A stretch of DNA of 64,000 nucleotides from Bacillota bacterium. Its GTDB lineage: Bacteria; Bacillota; Sulfobacillia; JABLXB01. The notes under the pieces are model-generated. The model was not told the DNA's origin, did not search any database, and saw nothing but the letters and a program-made list of their open reading frames with translations. This document shows, piece after piece, positions 32,000 through 41,071 of the stretch (position 1 is its first letter; each line of letters opens with the position of its first letter). The stretch is from positions 372,001 to 436,000 of the forward strand of contig JABLXB010000002.1 of NCBI GenBank assembly GCA_013178305.1, written 5' to 3'. A program made the translations under genes and the position numbers.

Positions 32000-33929
32000 G
32001 CGTCACCGCGAGCAAACAGCGGAAGAGCGGCTCAAGCGGATGGGAGAAGTCATGGAGAAGGAGCGCGCGCTCAACGGACCGGCGGCAAGGCTCGCGGCGC
32101 TGGTAGCCATCGCGTTTTCCCTGTACCAGCTATCCTCGGTTGCCTACAAGATGCTTCCGGCCATGCAGCATCGCGCCATCCACGTCTCGTTTGCGCTGGC
32201 GCTGGCCTTCCTGCTCTATCCCGCCTCGAAGAAGACGCGCGGGTTCATCAGCCCGGCGGACGTGGTGTTCGCGCTGCTGGGTGTGGCAGTGGGCGCCTAC
32301 ATTGTCGTGGACTACCACAATATCATCTACCGTATAGGCGCGCCGACCACGATGGACGTCGTAATGGGCGCCATCGCCATCGCGGTCATGATGGAAGCCT
32401 GTCGTCGCAGCATGGGACCGGCGCTGGTATTAGTCGCGGGGGTGTTCATGGCATATGCGCTGTTCGGGCACTTCCTGCCGGGACCGCTCTCGCACAAGGC
32501 CTACAGTCTCTCGCGGGTCATCGAGCATATGTACCTCACCTCGGAGGGCATCTACGGGGTGGCTATATATGTGACGGCCACGTTTGTGTTCACGTTTTTC
32601 CTGTTCGGCTCTTTCCTCAACCAGTCCGGCGGGGCCAGGGCGTTTATCGACATTGCTTTCGCGATCGCGGGGCGGTTTCGGGGAGGCCCGGCGAAAGCCG
32701 CGGTGGTCGCCAGCGGCCTGATGGGCATGATTTCGGGGAGCTCGTTCGCCAACGTCGTGGGCACGGGCACGTTTACGATCCCCCTGATGAAAAAAGTCGG
32801 CTACCGGCCGGAATTCGCGGGCGGTGTGGAGGCGGCGGCGTCGTCCGGCGGGCAGATCATGCCCCCCGTCATGGGGGCGGCCGCGTTCATAATGGCCGAG
32901 ATGACGGGGATAAAGTACAAGGATATCGTGATCTACGCGGCGATTCCGGCCATCCTGTACTACCTCGCGGTCTTCATGATGGTCGATCTCGAGGCAGCGC
33001 GCACCAACCTCAGGGGACTAAAGCCGCACGAAATGCCAGATCTGCGACAGGCTTTGAGCAGGGGTTTTCTCCTCCTGGTTCCGCCGGCAGGCATAGTCTA
33101 CTTCCTCATGGCGGGATACACCGAGATCAAGGCTTCGTACTACGCGATAATACTGGTGATTCTCGTCAGCATGCTTCGCAGGGACACGAGGCTCGACTGG
33201 AAGAAGGCGCTGGCCGCCCTCGAGAGCGCCGCGAAAGGCGCCGTAAGCCTCGTCGCGGCCTGTGCCGTTGCGGGCCTCATAGTGGGCACAGTCACCCTGA
33301 CCGGCCTCGGGCTCAAGTTCGCCGATCTGGTTGTGGCCGTATCGGGGAACAACCTCTATCTCGCTCTATTCATGACCATGGTGGCCTCCATCGTGATGGG
33401 AATGGGCATGCCGACGGCCGCGCTGTACATCATCCTCGCCGCCATGGTGGCGCCCGCCCTCGAAAGGCTCGGAGTGCCGGTCGTCGCGGCGCACCTGTTC
33501 ATCTTCTACTACGGCTGCTTTGCGGCGGTCACGCCACCGGTGGCGCTCAGCTCCTACGTGGCGGCCGCCATAGCCAGGGCTGACCCGTTCAGGACGGCGT
33601 TCGCCGGGTGGAAGCTCGCGTCGAGTGCCTTCATAATGCCCTTCATTTTTGCCGTATATCCTGAGATGCTCCTGCTGAATGGCTGGACCGCCAACACGAT
33701 GTTGGTCCTTGGCCTCACAGTCCTCGCGGTTGTCGCGGCGTCGGCAGGGCTGGAGGGGTATCTGCTGCTGCCAATGACCATACCGGAGCGTGCGGCGATC
33801 CTCGGGGCGGCGCTGGTGCTCATGCGGCCCAGCCTTCTGACCGGCCTCGTGGGGGTGTTGGTGTCCGCGGGCGTGGTCGCCTGGCAGGTGAGGCGCGCCA
33901 GGCGGCAGTCGCAACCGGCGTGCCTGTAG
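31956..33929 (+). CDS. TRAP transporter permease, fused 4TM/12TM type
   Basis: About 657 residues with the small (DctQ-like) and large (DctM-like) membrane domains fused, the usual form for TAXI systems. Motifs of the M domain: GLMGMISGSSFANVVGTGTF, AAASSGGQIMPPVMGAAAF, MGMGMPTAALYIILAAMVAP and YGCFAAVTPPVALSSY. The GTG at 31956, 8 nt after a GGAGG site, was taken as start. Drives uptake of the TAXI ligand with a sodium or proton gradient. Confidence 0.93.
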   Translation: MLRFLRKTEPRQGDERHREQTAEERLKRMGEVMEKERALNGPAARLAALVAIAFSLYQLSSVAYKMLPAMQHRAIHVSFALALAFLLYPASKKTRGFISPADVVFALLGVAVGAYIVVDYHNIIYRIGAPTTMDVVMGAIAIAVMMEACRRSMGPALVLVAGVFMAYALFGHFLPGPLSHKAYSLSRVIEHMYLTSEGIYGVAIYVTATFVFTFFLFGSFLNQSGGARAFIDIAFAIAGRFRGGPAKAAVVASGLMGMISGSSFANVVGTGTFTIPLMKKVGYRPEFAGGVEAAASSGGQIMPPVMGAAAFIMAEMTGIKYKDIVIYAAIPAILYYLAVFMMVDLEAARTNLRGLKPHEMPDLRQALSRGFLLLVPPAGIVYFLMAGYTEIKASYYAIILVILVSMLRRDTRLDWKKALAALESAAKGAVSLVAACAVAGLIVGTVTLTGLGLKFADLVVAVSGNNLYLALFMTMVASIVMGMGMPTAALYIILAAMVAPALERLGVPVVAAHLFIFYYGCFAAVTPPVALSSYVAAAIARADPFRTAFAGWKLASSAFIMPFIFAVYPEMLLLNGWTANTMLVLGLTVLAVVAASAGLEGYLLLPMTIPERAAILGAALVLMRPSLLTGLVGVLVSAGVVAWQVRRARRQSQPACL

Positions 33930-33959
33930 GCAGGGCGCTCGAGGGAGAGGTGTTCTGTG

Positions 33960-35051
33960 ATGAACGTGGCGATACTGGGCGCCGGTCACGGCGGGACGGC
34001 GATGGCCGCTCATCTCATGCTCAACGGCCATTCCGTCAGATTGTACGATAAGTACCCCGATGTCCTCCGGCCGATTCGCGAAGCGGGCTTCATCAGGGTG
34101 ACGGGGGTCATTGGCGAGGGTGAATACCGGCCGGATCTCGTGTCCGACTCGCTGGAGGACGCAGTGACGGGCGCGGAAGCGGTCATGGTTGTGACCCCCG
34201 CCTTCGCGCACGGTGAAATTGCGGAGAACGTCGCCCCCCATCTCGAGGATGACCAGGTGATAGTGCTTCACCCCGGACGGACGGGTGGGGCCCTGGAATT
34301 CCGGCGGATCATCCGTGAGATGGGGTGCGCGAGGCGGGTGTACGTTGCCGAGGCGGGCACGCTCCTCTATGCGTGCAGGAAGATGGGGCCCACTGAAGTG
34401 AGGGTGATGGGGGTGAAGCAGAAAGTCAGGCTCGCGGCCCTGCCTTCGACGGATACTGCTCACGTGCTCGGGGTTATCGGCCGGCTCTTCCCACAATTCG
34501 CCGGGGCCAGGAATGTCCTGGAGACCAGCCTCATGAACATCGGCGCCGTGTTCCACCCCGCGCCGACCCTTCTGAACATGGGAAGGATAGAGGAGACACT
34601 GGGGGATTTCCTCTACTACCATCAGGGGATCACCAGGGGGGTGGCCCGCATCGTAGAGCGGGTCGACGGGGAGAGGGTTGACGTGGCCCGGGCGCTCGGG
34701 GTCGAGGTCGTCCCCGCGCGTGAGTGGCTTGCCGAGGCCTACGGGGTCGGCGGCGACACCCTGTACGAACGCATCCAGAACAACGCGGCCTACTCCGGTG
34801 TAAAGGCCCCCGGCAACATGAATGTCAGGTATATCACCGAGGATGTGCCAACGGGCCTGGTGCCCCTATCTTCGCTGGGACGCGTTGCCGGCGTGAAGAC
34901 GCCGGTCATGGACGCGCTGATCGACCTGGCGTCGGCACTTCACGACAGGGACTACAGAGCCACCGGTCGAAATGAAACCACACTGGGCATTAGAGGGCTG
35001 ACGCCGGCGGGTCTACAGAGGTTCGTCGACGAGACCGCGGTGTGGATCTGA
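33960..35051 (+). CDS. octopine/nopaline (opine) dehydrogenase family protein
   Basis: A 363-residue NAD(P)-dependent enzyme: N-terminal Rossmann loop ILGAGHGGTAMAAHL and the C-terminal opine-dehydrogenase domain (NIGAVFHPAPTLLNMG, FLYYHQGITRGVARI, Asn/His residues as in octopine dehydrogenase). Such enzymes make or split N-carboxyalkyl amino acids. ATG after GGGAGAGG was chosen; a GTG lies one codon earlier. In the same island as an OCD-family enzyme and a carboxylate transporter, suggesting opine-like or imino-diacid breakdown. Confidence 0.87.
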   Translation: MNVAILGAGHGGTAMAAHLMLNGHSVRLYDKYPDVLRPIREAGFIRVTGVIGEGEYRPDLVSDSLEDAVTGAEAVMVVTPAFAHGEIAENVAPHLEDDQVIVLHPGRTGGALEFRRIIREMGCARRVYVAEAGTLLYACRKMGPTEVRVMGVKQKVRLAALPSTDTAHVLGVIGRLFPQFAGARNVLETSLMNIGAVFHPAPTLLNMGRIEETLGDFLYYHQGITRGVARIVERVDGERVDVARALGVEVVPAREWLAEAYGVGGDTLYERIQNNAAYSGVKAPGNMNVRYITEDVPTGLVPLSSLGRVAGVKTPVMDALIDLASALHDRDYRATGRNETTLGIRGLTPAGLQRFVDETAVWI

Positions 35052-35089
35052 GTGGCGCGGATCGCTCGCGACCGTAAGGGTGTGCCACC

Positions 35090-37168
35090 ATGCGTTGTGC
35101 TGGACTGCGGTTGATATGCGGCAAGAAAGGCGGCGGCCGGGTGGCGACCAGGGCTGCTCGCTGGTTCGCCGCGACGGCTCTGGCTCTACTGCTGACACTG
35201 GTCTGCCCCCACGGGGCCAGCGCCGCTCCACCGGTTCCCGGGCGTACCGTCAAACTGGGTGCGAACAAGCACCTGCCACCGTACGAATTCCTCAACGAGT
35301 ACGACATGTTCAAAGGCTTCAACGTGGACCTCATCAACGCCCTCGCCATAGAGACAAACCAGGACATCGAGGTGTACCCGATGTCCTGGGCGCTGGCACG
35401 GATATCCCTGAACAGAGGGTACGTGGACGGCTTGCAGGGGCTGGCGCGAACGCCTGCAGAAGCGAGCCTGTTCGACTTCACTGACCCGTACCTTACGGTC
35501 CAGGGCAGGATCGTCGTCCGGCGGGAATCGTCGAACATCGTCGACGTGGAGGATCTGAAGAGCCGGAGGGTGGCCGTAGAAAAGGACAGCGCCGCCCATG
35601 AGGCGCTGAGCAGGTATAACGCTATTGAACTCGTGCTATTGAACAGCCAGGTGGAAGCGGTAGAAGCGCTGCTCAGCGGCGAAGTAGACGCCGCCGTAGC
35701 GTATGACGTCGCGGCCCGGTACGTTGCGGAGAAATGGCGAAAGGCCGATGAAATCAAGATAACGGGTGAGCCGGTGTTCGATCTGCCGTATTGCATAGCC
35801 CTGGTGAAGGGGAACTCTCATCTCGTCGACTCCCTTAATCGCGGTCTCCGTTCGTTGAAAAGGAAGGGGATCTACGACCGGATATACGAAAAATGGTTTG
35901 GGCGCCCCGTGGACGTCAGCGGGTACTGGTCGCGGCGGTACCTGTACCCTGCCGTTTATGCGCTTGGGGCCCTTGCTCTGGTAGCCCTCGGTTCGCTCAG
36001 CTGGAACTACGTGCTGAACCGCGAAGTCAGGAACCGTACTCTCAAATTGAAAGAGATCAACACCCAGCTGGAGGAGCAGCGCAAGGCTGTCGCGGAAAGC
36101 GATGCTTTCAAGGAACAGATCCTCAACAGCGTGGGCAGCGGTATAGTCACCCTCGACAGAGCCGGGCGGATCGTGGCGATGAACGAGGCGGCCGCATGCT
36201 ACCTCTTCCCGTTGAATGGAGGGAAGGCGCCCGATGGAGTTCCGGGATCCCGCTACGATGAGACCCCTCTGGCCACGTTCGTGGAACGCGCATCCATCGA
36301 TGATTGTATGAATATTTCGCGCGCCATATCCGGGGTGGACAGGGAGATCACGCTGCCCGACGGGCGACGGTTGTTTTTCAGTATCAACGCCTATCCACTC
36401 GTCAATGTCGACGGAGAAGCGGACGGAGCGATCGTTGTCTTCACCGACGACACCGAGAGAAGACGACTCCAGGAACAGGTACACAGGCAGAACAAGCTGC
36501 AAGCCCTCGGCCAGATGCTGGCAGGGGCTGCGCATGAAATAAAGAACCCCTTGAGCTGCATCAAGAATTTCACGGACCTTCTTCCCAGGAAATTCGATGT
36601 GCCGTCATTCCGCGATGAATTCCTGCACCACGTCCCCGCAGAAGTGGCCAGGCTGGATCGCATTGTCTGTGACCTCCTCGATTTCGCGCGGCCCAGGGCG
36701 CCCGCACCGGAGATATTCCGCGTCCGGTCGCTGGTGGAATCGGTCCTGGCGTCGTGCCGCAAGGCGCTCGAACGGAGGGACGCGCGGGTCGACGTGACCG
36801 TGGGGGAGGAAACGGTGTTTGCAGACCTTGACCAGATGAAGCAGGTAATGATCAACGTGCTCCTCAACTCCGCGGAGTGGATCCGGGAGCGGGGGAGGGT
36901 TGTAATCACCTCCTGGGTGGAGGACGATGTCACCGTCATCAAGGTAACCGATGATGGAAGGGGAATACCGGAAGAAGCCCTGCGGGACGTGTTTAACCCG
37001 TTTTTTACGCTCCGGCAGGGGGGGACAGGCCTCGGCCTCACCCTAAGCCACCAGTACGTCAGCGACAACGGTGGCTCCATAGACATCGAGAGCATTCGCG
37101 GGAGTGGAACCAGCGTGGTGCTGCGACTACCATCCACCCCGGGACCGCAGGGAGGATCGACCGCATGA
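35090..37168 (+). CDS. histidine kinase with periplasmic amino-acid-binding domain
   Basis: A 692-residue sensor. Signal peptide (about 1-46), family-3 solute-binding domain (about 52-275; LGANKHLPPYEFLNEY, LARTPAEASLFDFTDPY), one transmembrane helix (about 283-305), a coiled linker, PAS domain (about 345-455), HisKA with phospho-acceptor His482 in AGAAHEIKNPLS, and HATPase (NVLLNSAEW, DDGRGIPEE, GGTGLGLTLSH). The built-in binding domain should sense an amino acid or related solute directly. Its stop overlaps the response-regulator start (ATGA). Confidence 0.92.
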   Translation: MRCAGLRLICGKKGGGRVATRAARWFAATALALLLTLVCPHGASAAPPVPGRTVKLGANKHLPPYEFLNEYDMFKGFNVDLINALAIETNQDIEVYPMSWALARISLNRGYVDGLQGLARTPAEASLFDFTDPYLTVQGRIVVRRESSNIVDVEDLKSRRVAVEKDSAAHEALSRYNAIELVLLNSQVEAVEALLSGEVDAAVAYDVAARYVAEKWRKADEIKITGEPVFDLPYCIALVKGNSHLVDSLNRGLRSLKRKGIYDRIYEKWFGRPVDVSGYWSRRYLYPAVYALGALALVALGSLSWNYVLNREVRNRTLKLKEINTQLEEQRKAVAESDAFKEQILNSVGSGIVTLDRAGRIVAMNEAAACYLFPLNGGKAPDGVPGSRYDETPLATFVERASIDDCMNISRAISGVDREITLPDGRRLFFSINAYPLVNVDGEADGAIVVFTDDTERRRLQEQVHRQNKLQALGQMLAGAAHEIKNPLSCIKNFTDLLPRKFDVPSFRDEFLHHVPAEVARLDRIVCDLLDFARPRAPAPEIFRVRSLVESVLASCRKALERRDARVDVTVGEETVFADLDQMKQVMINVLLNSAEWIRERGRVVITSWVEDDVTVIKVTDDGRGIPEEALRDVFNPFFTLRQGGTGLGLTLSHQYVSDNGGSIDIESIRGSGTSVVLRLPSTPGPQGGSTA

Positions 37169-38631
37169 ACCGGAGGAAAATCCTCATCCTCGACGATGAA
37201 CCGGGCATCTGTTCTTCCTTGAAGTTCCATTTCGAAGACGAATACACCGTCTTCCAGACGCAGGACCCGGCGGAGTGCCTCGATATCCTGCGAGAGCATG
37301 AGATCGATGTGCTGCTCCTCGACCTCATGCTCGGTGATACGCACGGTCACCAGGTACTGCGGGAAGCCAGGCGTATGTTCCCCGACCTGATAGTGATAAT
37401 CATGACCGCATACGGCACCATTCCATCCACAGTGGAGAGCATGAAGGCAGGGGCGTTTTCGTACCTGACGAAGCCCGTGGACCTGGATGAGCTGGGCGTT
37501 CTGGTGAAGAAGGGCCTCGAGTACGCCGACCTCCACAGGAGCATCAAATCCATCGGCGACGACCTGTATGCGAAATATGCGCAAATGGGGATCGTGGGAA
37601 GGAGCCGCGCCATGGAGCAGGTCATGGCGCTCATAGAGAAAGTCAGAGACATCGATAGCAGCATCCTCGTTACCGGTGAGAGCGGCACCGGAAAGGAGCT
37701 CGTGGCGCGCGCGATCCACTACGGGGGCAAAAGGCGCGGCGGCAGGTTCGAAGCGGTCAACTGCGCCGCAATACCCAGGGACCTCATCGAAAGCGAGTTG
37801 TTCGGGTACGAAAAAGGCGCCTTCACGGGCGCCGTCCAGAGTAAACCGGGGCGCTTCATGCTGGCGAACGGCGGCACGCTTTTTCTCGATGAGATAAGCG
37901 AGCTCGACCTCCTGGTCCAGTCGAAACTGCTCCGGGCACTCCAGGAAAAGGAGATTTCACCCCTGGGATCCACGAGTACACACCGCGTGGACGTCAGGAT
38001 CATAGCCGCAACTAACAAGAAACTGGCAAGCCTGGTGAAGGCATCCCAGTTCAGGGACGACCTCTTTTACAGGCTGAATGTGATCAACATCGACCTGCCG
38101 CCATTGAGGGAGCGTTGTGACGACCTGCCCATTCTCGTGAGCCACTTTATCAGGAAGCAGGCCAGGCTTTTAGGGAAGCGCGTGACCGGAATCGAAGCCC
38201 AGGCCTACGCGATTCTGCAGGGGTATTCGTTCCCCGGGAACGTCAGGGAGCTCGAAAACATCATCGAGCGGGCTGTGGCCCTGGCGGAGAAGGATACAAT
38301 CCGCGTGCAGGACCTCCCGGATCACCTGTACGAGTACGACCGGCTCAGGTTCGGCAACCATCTTCTCAGGGTGTCGCTCGGTGAGCCACTGCACGAGGTA
38401 GAGCGAAGGGTCATCATGGCGACGCTCGAGAGACTGAACGGCAGCAGGAAGGAAGCATGTCGCATGCTTGGTATCAGTGAGAGGGGACTGCGGAACAAGC
38501 TGGCGAGGTACAGAGTGATGCGAGCGCTCGACGCCAGTGGAAACCGCGTACACCGGGCCCTCGTGGGTTGCGAGCCGGACGGCGTCGCAGGAAACCGGGG
38601 TGGAACCCGTGCGCCGGGAAAATATGAATGA
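37165..38631 (+). CDS. NtrC-family sigma-54 response regulator
   Basis: A 488-residue activator: receiver domain (phospho-acceptor Asp53 in LLLDLMLGD), AAA+ domain with Walker A GESGTGKE, the sigma-54 contact loop GAFTGA and GGTLFLDEIS, and a C-terminal Fis-type HTH (RKEACRMLGISERGLRNKLA). It would activate the sigma-54 promoters found at 28795 and 30275. Translationally coupled to the kinase gene; its end overlaps the second TAXI gene by 8 nt. Confidence 0.94.
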   Translation: MNRRKILILDDEPGICSSLKFHFEDEYTVFQTQDPAECLDILREHEIDVLLLDLMLGDTHGHQVLREARRMFPDLIVIIMTAYGTIPSTVESMKAGAFSYLTKPVDLDELGVLVKKGLEYADLHRSIKSIGDDLYAKYAQMGIVGRSRAMEQVMALIEKVRDIDSSILVTGESGTGKELVARAIHYGGKRRGGRFEAVNCAAIPRDLIESELFGYEKGAFTGAVQSKPGRFMLANGGTLFLDEISELDLLVQSKLLRALQEKEISPLGSTSTHRVDVRIIAATNKKLASLVKASQFRDDLFYRLNVINIDLPPLRERCDDLPILVSHFIRKQARLLGKRVTGIEAQAYAILQGYSFPGNVRELENIIERAVALAEKDTIRVQDLPDHLYEYDRLRFGNHLLRVSLGEPLHEVERRVIMATLERLNGSRKEACRMLGISERGLRNKLARYRVMRALDASGNRVHRALVGCEPDGVAGNRGGTRAPGKYE

Positions 38632-39682
38632 TATGTCGTCCCGCGGGCGGCGGTTCGTGTCGGTGGTCATGCTCGTCGCGATCGCCACAGGCTACTCCGT
38701 GTTCGGGTCCGGGTGCGTACCGAATGACTGGCGCCCCGCCCGGAGCGCTGTCACCGGCGACGATGATACCCATGTCGATACGCCCGCAAGCCGCGTGCTG
38801 GTGTTCGCAACCGGCGAGATCTCTGGAGCGTACAACAGGGTGGGGAGCGTACTGGCGTCTCTCTGGTCCCGTAACGTGGAATCGCTCAGGGTCGTGACCC
38901 GGTCCACTGGTGGTTCCATGGCAAACCTCACCATGTTGTCGCGGGGCGAGGTCGATGTCGCGTTTGCCGCGTCCAATTCAGCCTACAGGGCGTTCGCGGG
39001 TCAGGCGCCGTTCAAGGAGCCGGTCCGGGGGCTCAGGGCAGTCGCCGCGCTGTACCCCGAGGTGTTTCAGTTCATAGCGAGGAAGGAATCCACGGCCAGG
39101 TCCATCTCCGACCTGAAAGGCCTTCGCGTGGCAGTGGGCAGCAGATCGGGCGGCACACACCTGACCTTCCTTGAATTATTGAAAGCCCACCACCTCGATC
39201 CGGAGGATATGCAGCTCGAGTATCTATCCTTCTCAGAAGCGGTGTTTGCGATGCAGGCAAACATGATAGACGTGGCCGTTGTTGGAGCCGGCATCCCCAC
39301 GCCCGCAATCGAGGATATGGCTGCCATGTTCGACATTAAGCTCCTGGAGGTGGACCCTGACAGGACCCGCGGGTTCATCAAGACCCAGCCATACCTGACC
39401 CAGTACAGGATCCCCGCTGGAACGTACCGTGGAGTGGACCACGACATTCTTACGATAGCATCGCCGGCCCTGCTCGTCACGACGGACCGGCTCCCGGACG
39501 GGGTTGTCTACGCGCTGGCTGAATCCATGTTCGGAAACGTGGAGCTCCTGAGGAGCCAACCTCATTGCAAGAACATCCAGATTGAAGCGGCTACCAGGGG
39601 GCTATCGATTCCGCTTCACCCGGGGGCTGAGCGCTACTACCGTGGCGCGCTCGTGAATACCTCGACGACGATGAGGCCGTAG
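38624..39682 (+). CDS. second TAXI-family lipoprotein, no permease of its own
   Basis: About 352 residues. The lipobox-like TGYSVFGSGC follows a hydrophobic segment; the TAXI core matches the transporter-linked protein closely (VFATGEISGAYNRVGSVLA, ASNSAYRAFAGQ, ALYPEVFQFIARK, VVGAGIPTPAIED). It overlaps the sigma-54 activator gene and no TRAP permease follows. It may serve the upstream permease or deliver ligand to the kinase. The start is uncertain between ATGs at 38624 and 38633, both with weak ribosome binding sites. Confidence 0.87.
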   Translation: MNDMSSRGRRFVSVVMLVAIATGYSVFGSGCVPNDWRPARSAVTGDDDTHVDTPASRVLVFATGEISGAYNRVGSVLASLWSRNVESLRVVTRSTGGSMANLTMLSRGEVDVAFAASNSAYRAFAGQAPFKEPVRGLRAVAALYPEVFQFIARKESTARSISDLKGLRVAVGSRSGGTHLTFLELLKAHHLDPEDMQLEYLSFSEAVFAMQANMIDVAVVGAGIPTPAIEDMAAMFDIKLLEVDPDRTRGFIKTQPYLTQYRIPAGTYRGVDHDILTIASPALLVTTDRLPDGVVYALAESMFGNVELLRSQPHCKNIQIEAATRGLSIPLHPGAERYYRGALVNTSTTMRP

Positions 39683-39787
39683 CTAACCGTAAACTGCGCC
39701 AGCGCGGTGAGTCTGTCGCAGCGCCACGTCCAGTCTCTTCACCCACTGGCCTGGCGGTACCTATCCCCGCCGGGTTGAAACCAAAGC

Positions 39788-41056
39788 CTAGCGGTGTCCA
39801 GTAGACCGGGGCAACTCCAGATCGCACATGACGAGACCAGCCGGCACCTTGGGATAGAAATAGGTAGTCTTGCGCGGGAATCGATAACCCTGGCAGGCTT
39901 TCCGGAAAACCTCATCCACCGAGACAGATGGCACGAGAAACGCGATCTCAGCCCGCCCAGAAAGGACCTCCTGCACCGCCGACGTGGCATCCCGCGTATA
40001 CTCGACCACCGGGCTTCCTCCTGGCGCGCCCTCCACCCCGAGGACGCCGTCCACAACACGATCCACCAACTCCAGGACTCCGGCAGTGTCGCGATCGCTG
40101 GAAATGGCCCACGCGCGGTCCCTGCTCGCCGCTACCAGCGTTGTCTTCGAGCCACCCGATTCGGCCAGCGATTCCAGGAAAGCCGCCCCCTTGGCTGGCC
40201 ATCGTTTGTCGCCAGCGGGAGCAGCCATAGGGGCAACCTCTCCCGCGCTACCGAAGACGCCGGACACAGCATCGATAAGCCGCTGGGCAGTCCCCGCAGA
40301 GCGCACCAGACGATGTGTGGGCAGAACCACCAGCCCGGGGTCGCCCGTGGAAACCAGCGCAGCAAGGACGGCCGCGCGGCCGTCACGGCCCGTCCTCTCC
40401 CATGCAAACCGCCCCACTGATTCATAGCGATGGTGGCCATCTGCAATCACGGCCCGCAGCGGGGCGAGGGCTGCCACCACGCTGTTAACCAGCGCCCGAT
40501 CGTCCAGGCGCCAGACCCGCAACTCCTCGCCCCCGAGCTGCGCCACCAGGTCGGGGGATCGCCCACTCAACACGGCCTCCACCTGGGACGCCACCCGTCC
40601 ACGAGGGTCCTCGTACAGCGCAAGGATGGGACTGAACTGCGCCCTGCAGGCACGCAAGAGGTGCAGGCGATCCTCCCTGGGGGCGGTCATAGTCTCCTCG
40701 TGCGGCATTACCCCTCCTCCAAGGCGACCCACCAGGGCCGTCCTCACAAGACGGCAGCCGCCATGCAGGAACGAGTGCCGGTACACGTACAGGGACGGCA
40801 CTGGGTCACGCACGAGGATGCCCTCATGGCGCCACGATGACCACCTTGCGGCGGCTTCATTGTACCTCGCCGGAGGAGGGTCCGCCGGAGGAATGCACAA
40901 TTCCAGGCGAACGCAGTTGTACGGGTGCTGCGCCTCCAGGCGCCGGGCGTCCTCTTCGCCAACCACGTCGTACGGCGGGGAGAGAACCGGACCGAGGTCC
41001 CCGCCCACCCGGTCAGGATTGAAATGAACCCCTTCAAATGGAAGCAACTCCGGCAC
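39788..41056 (-). CDS. DUF1015 family protein
   Basis: A 422-residue DUF1015 protein: PFEGVHFNPDRVGGDLGPVL and SPPYDVVGEEDAR at the N-terminus, EETMTAPREDRLHLLRACRA, VIADGHHRYESV in the middle. Members are regularly placed with serA and serine-aminotransferase genes in anaerobes, as here, but no reaction is established. A GTG start follows GGAGGGAG. Last gene of the T-box controlled operon. Confidence 0.85.
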   Translation of the reverse strand: MPELLPFEGVHFNPDRVGGDLGPVLSPPYDVVGEEDARRLEAQHPYNCVRLELCIPPADPPPARYNEAAARWSSWRHEGILVRDPVPSLYVYRHSFLHGGCRLVRTALVGRLGGGVMPHEETMTAPREDRLHLLRACRAQFSPILALYEDPRGRVASQVEAVLSGRSPDLVAQLGGEELRVWRLDDRALVNSVVAALAPLRAVIADGHHRYESVGRFAWERTGRDGRAAVLAALVSTGDPGLVVLPTHRLVRSAGTAQRLIDAVSGVFGSAGEVAPMAAPAGDKRWPAKGAAFLESLAESGGSKTTLVAASRDRAWAISSDRDTAGVLELVDRVVDGVLGVEGAPGGSPVVEYTRDATSAVQEVLSGRAEIAFLVPSVSVDEVFRKACQGYRFPRKTTYFYPKVPAGLVMCDLELPRSTGHR

Positions 41057-41071
41057 GACAGCGCTCCCTCC

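Noticed and set aside
33366-34622. 418-codon minus-strand frame opposite the TRAP permease and opine dehydrogenase
   Set aside because: His/Arg/Pro-rich composition typical of antisense shadows; it crosses two clearly coding plus-strand genes.
36391-37719. 442-codon minus-strand frame opposite the histidine kinase and response regulator
   Set aside because: No protein similarity; the plus strand has complete kinase and NtrC motifs.
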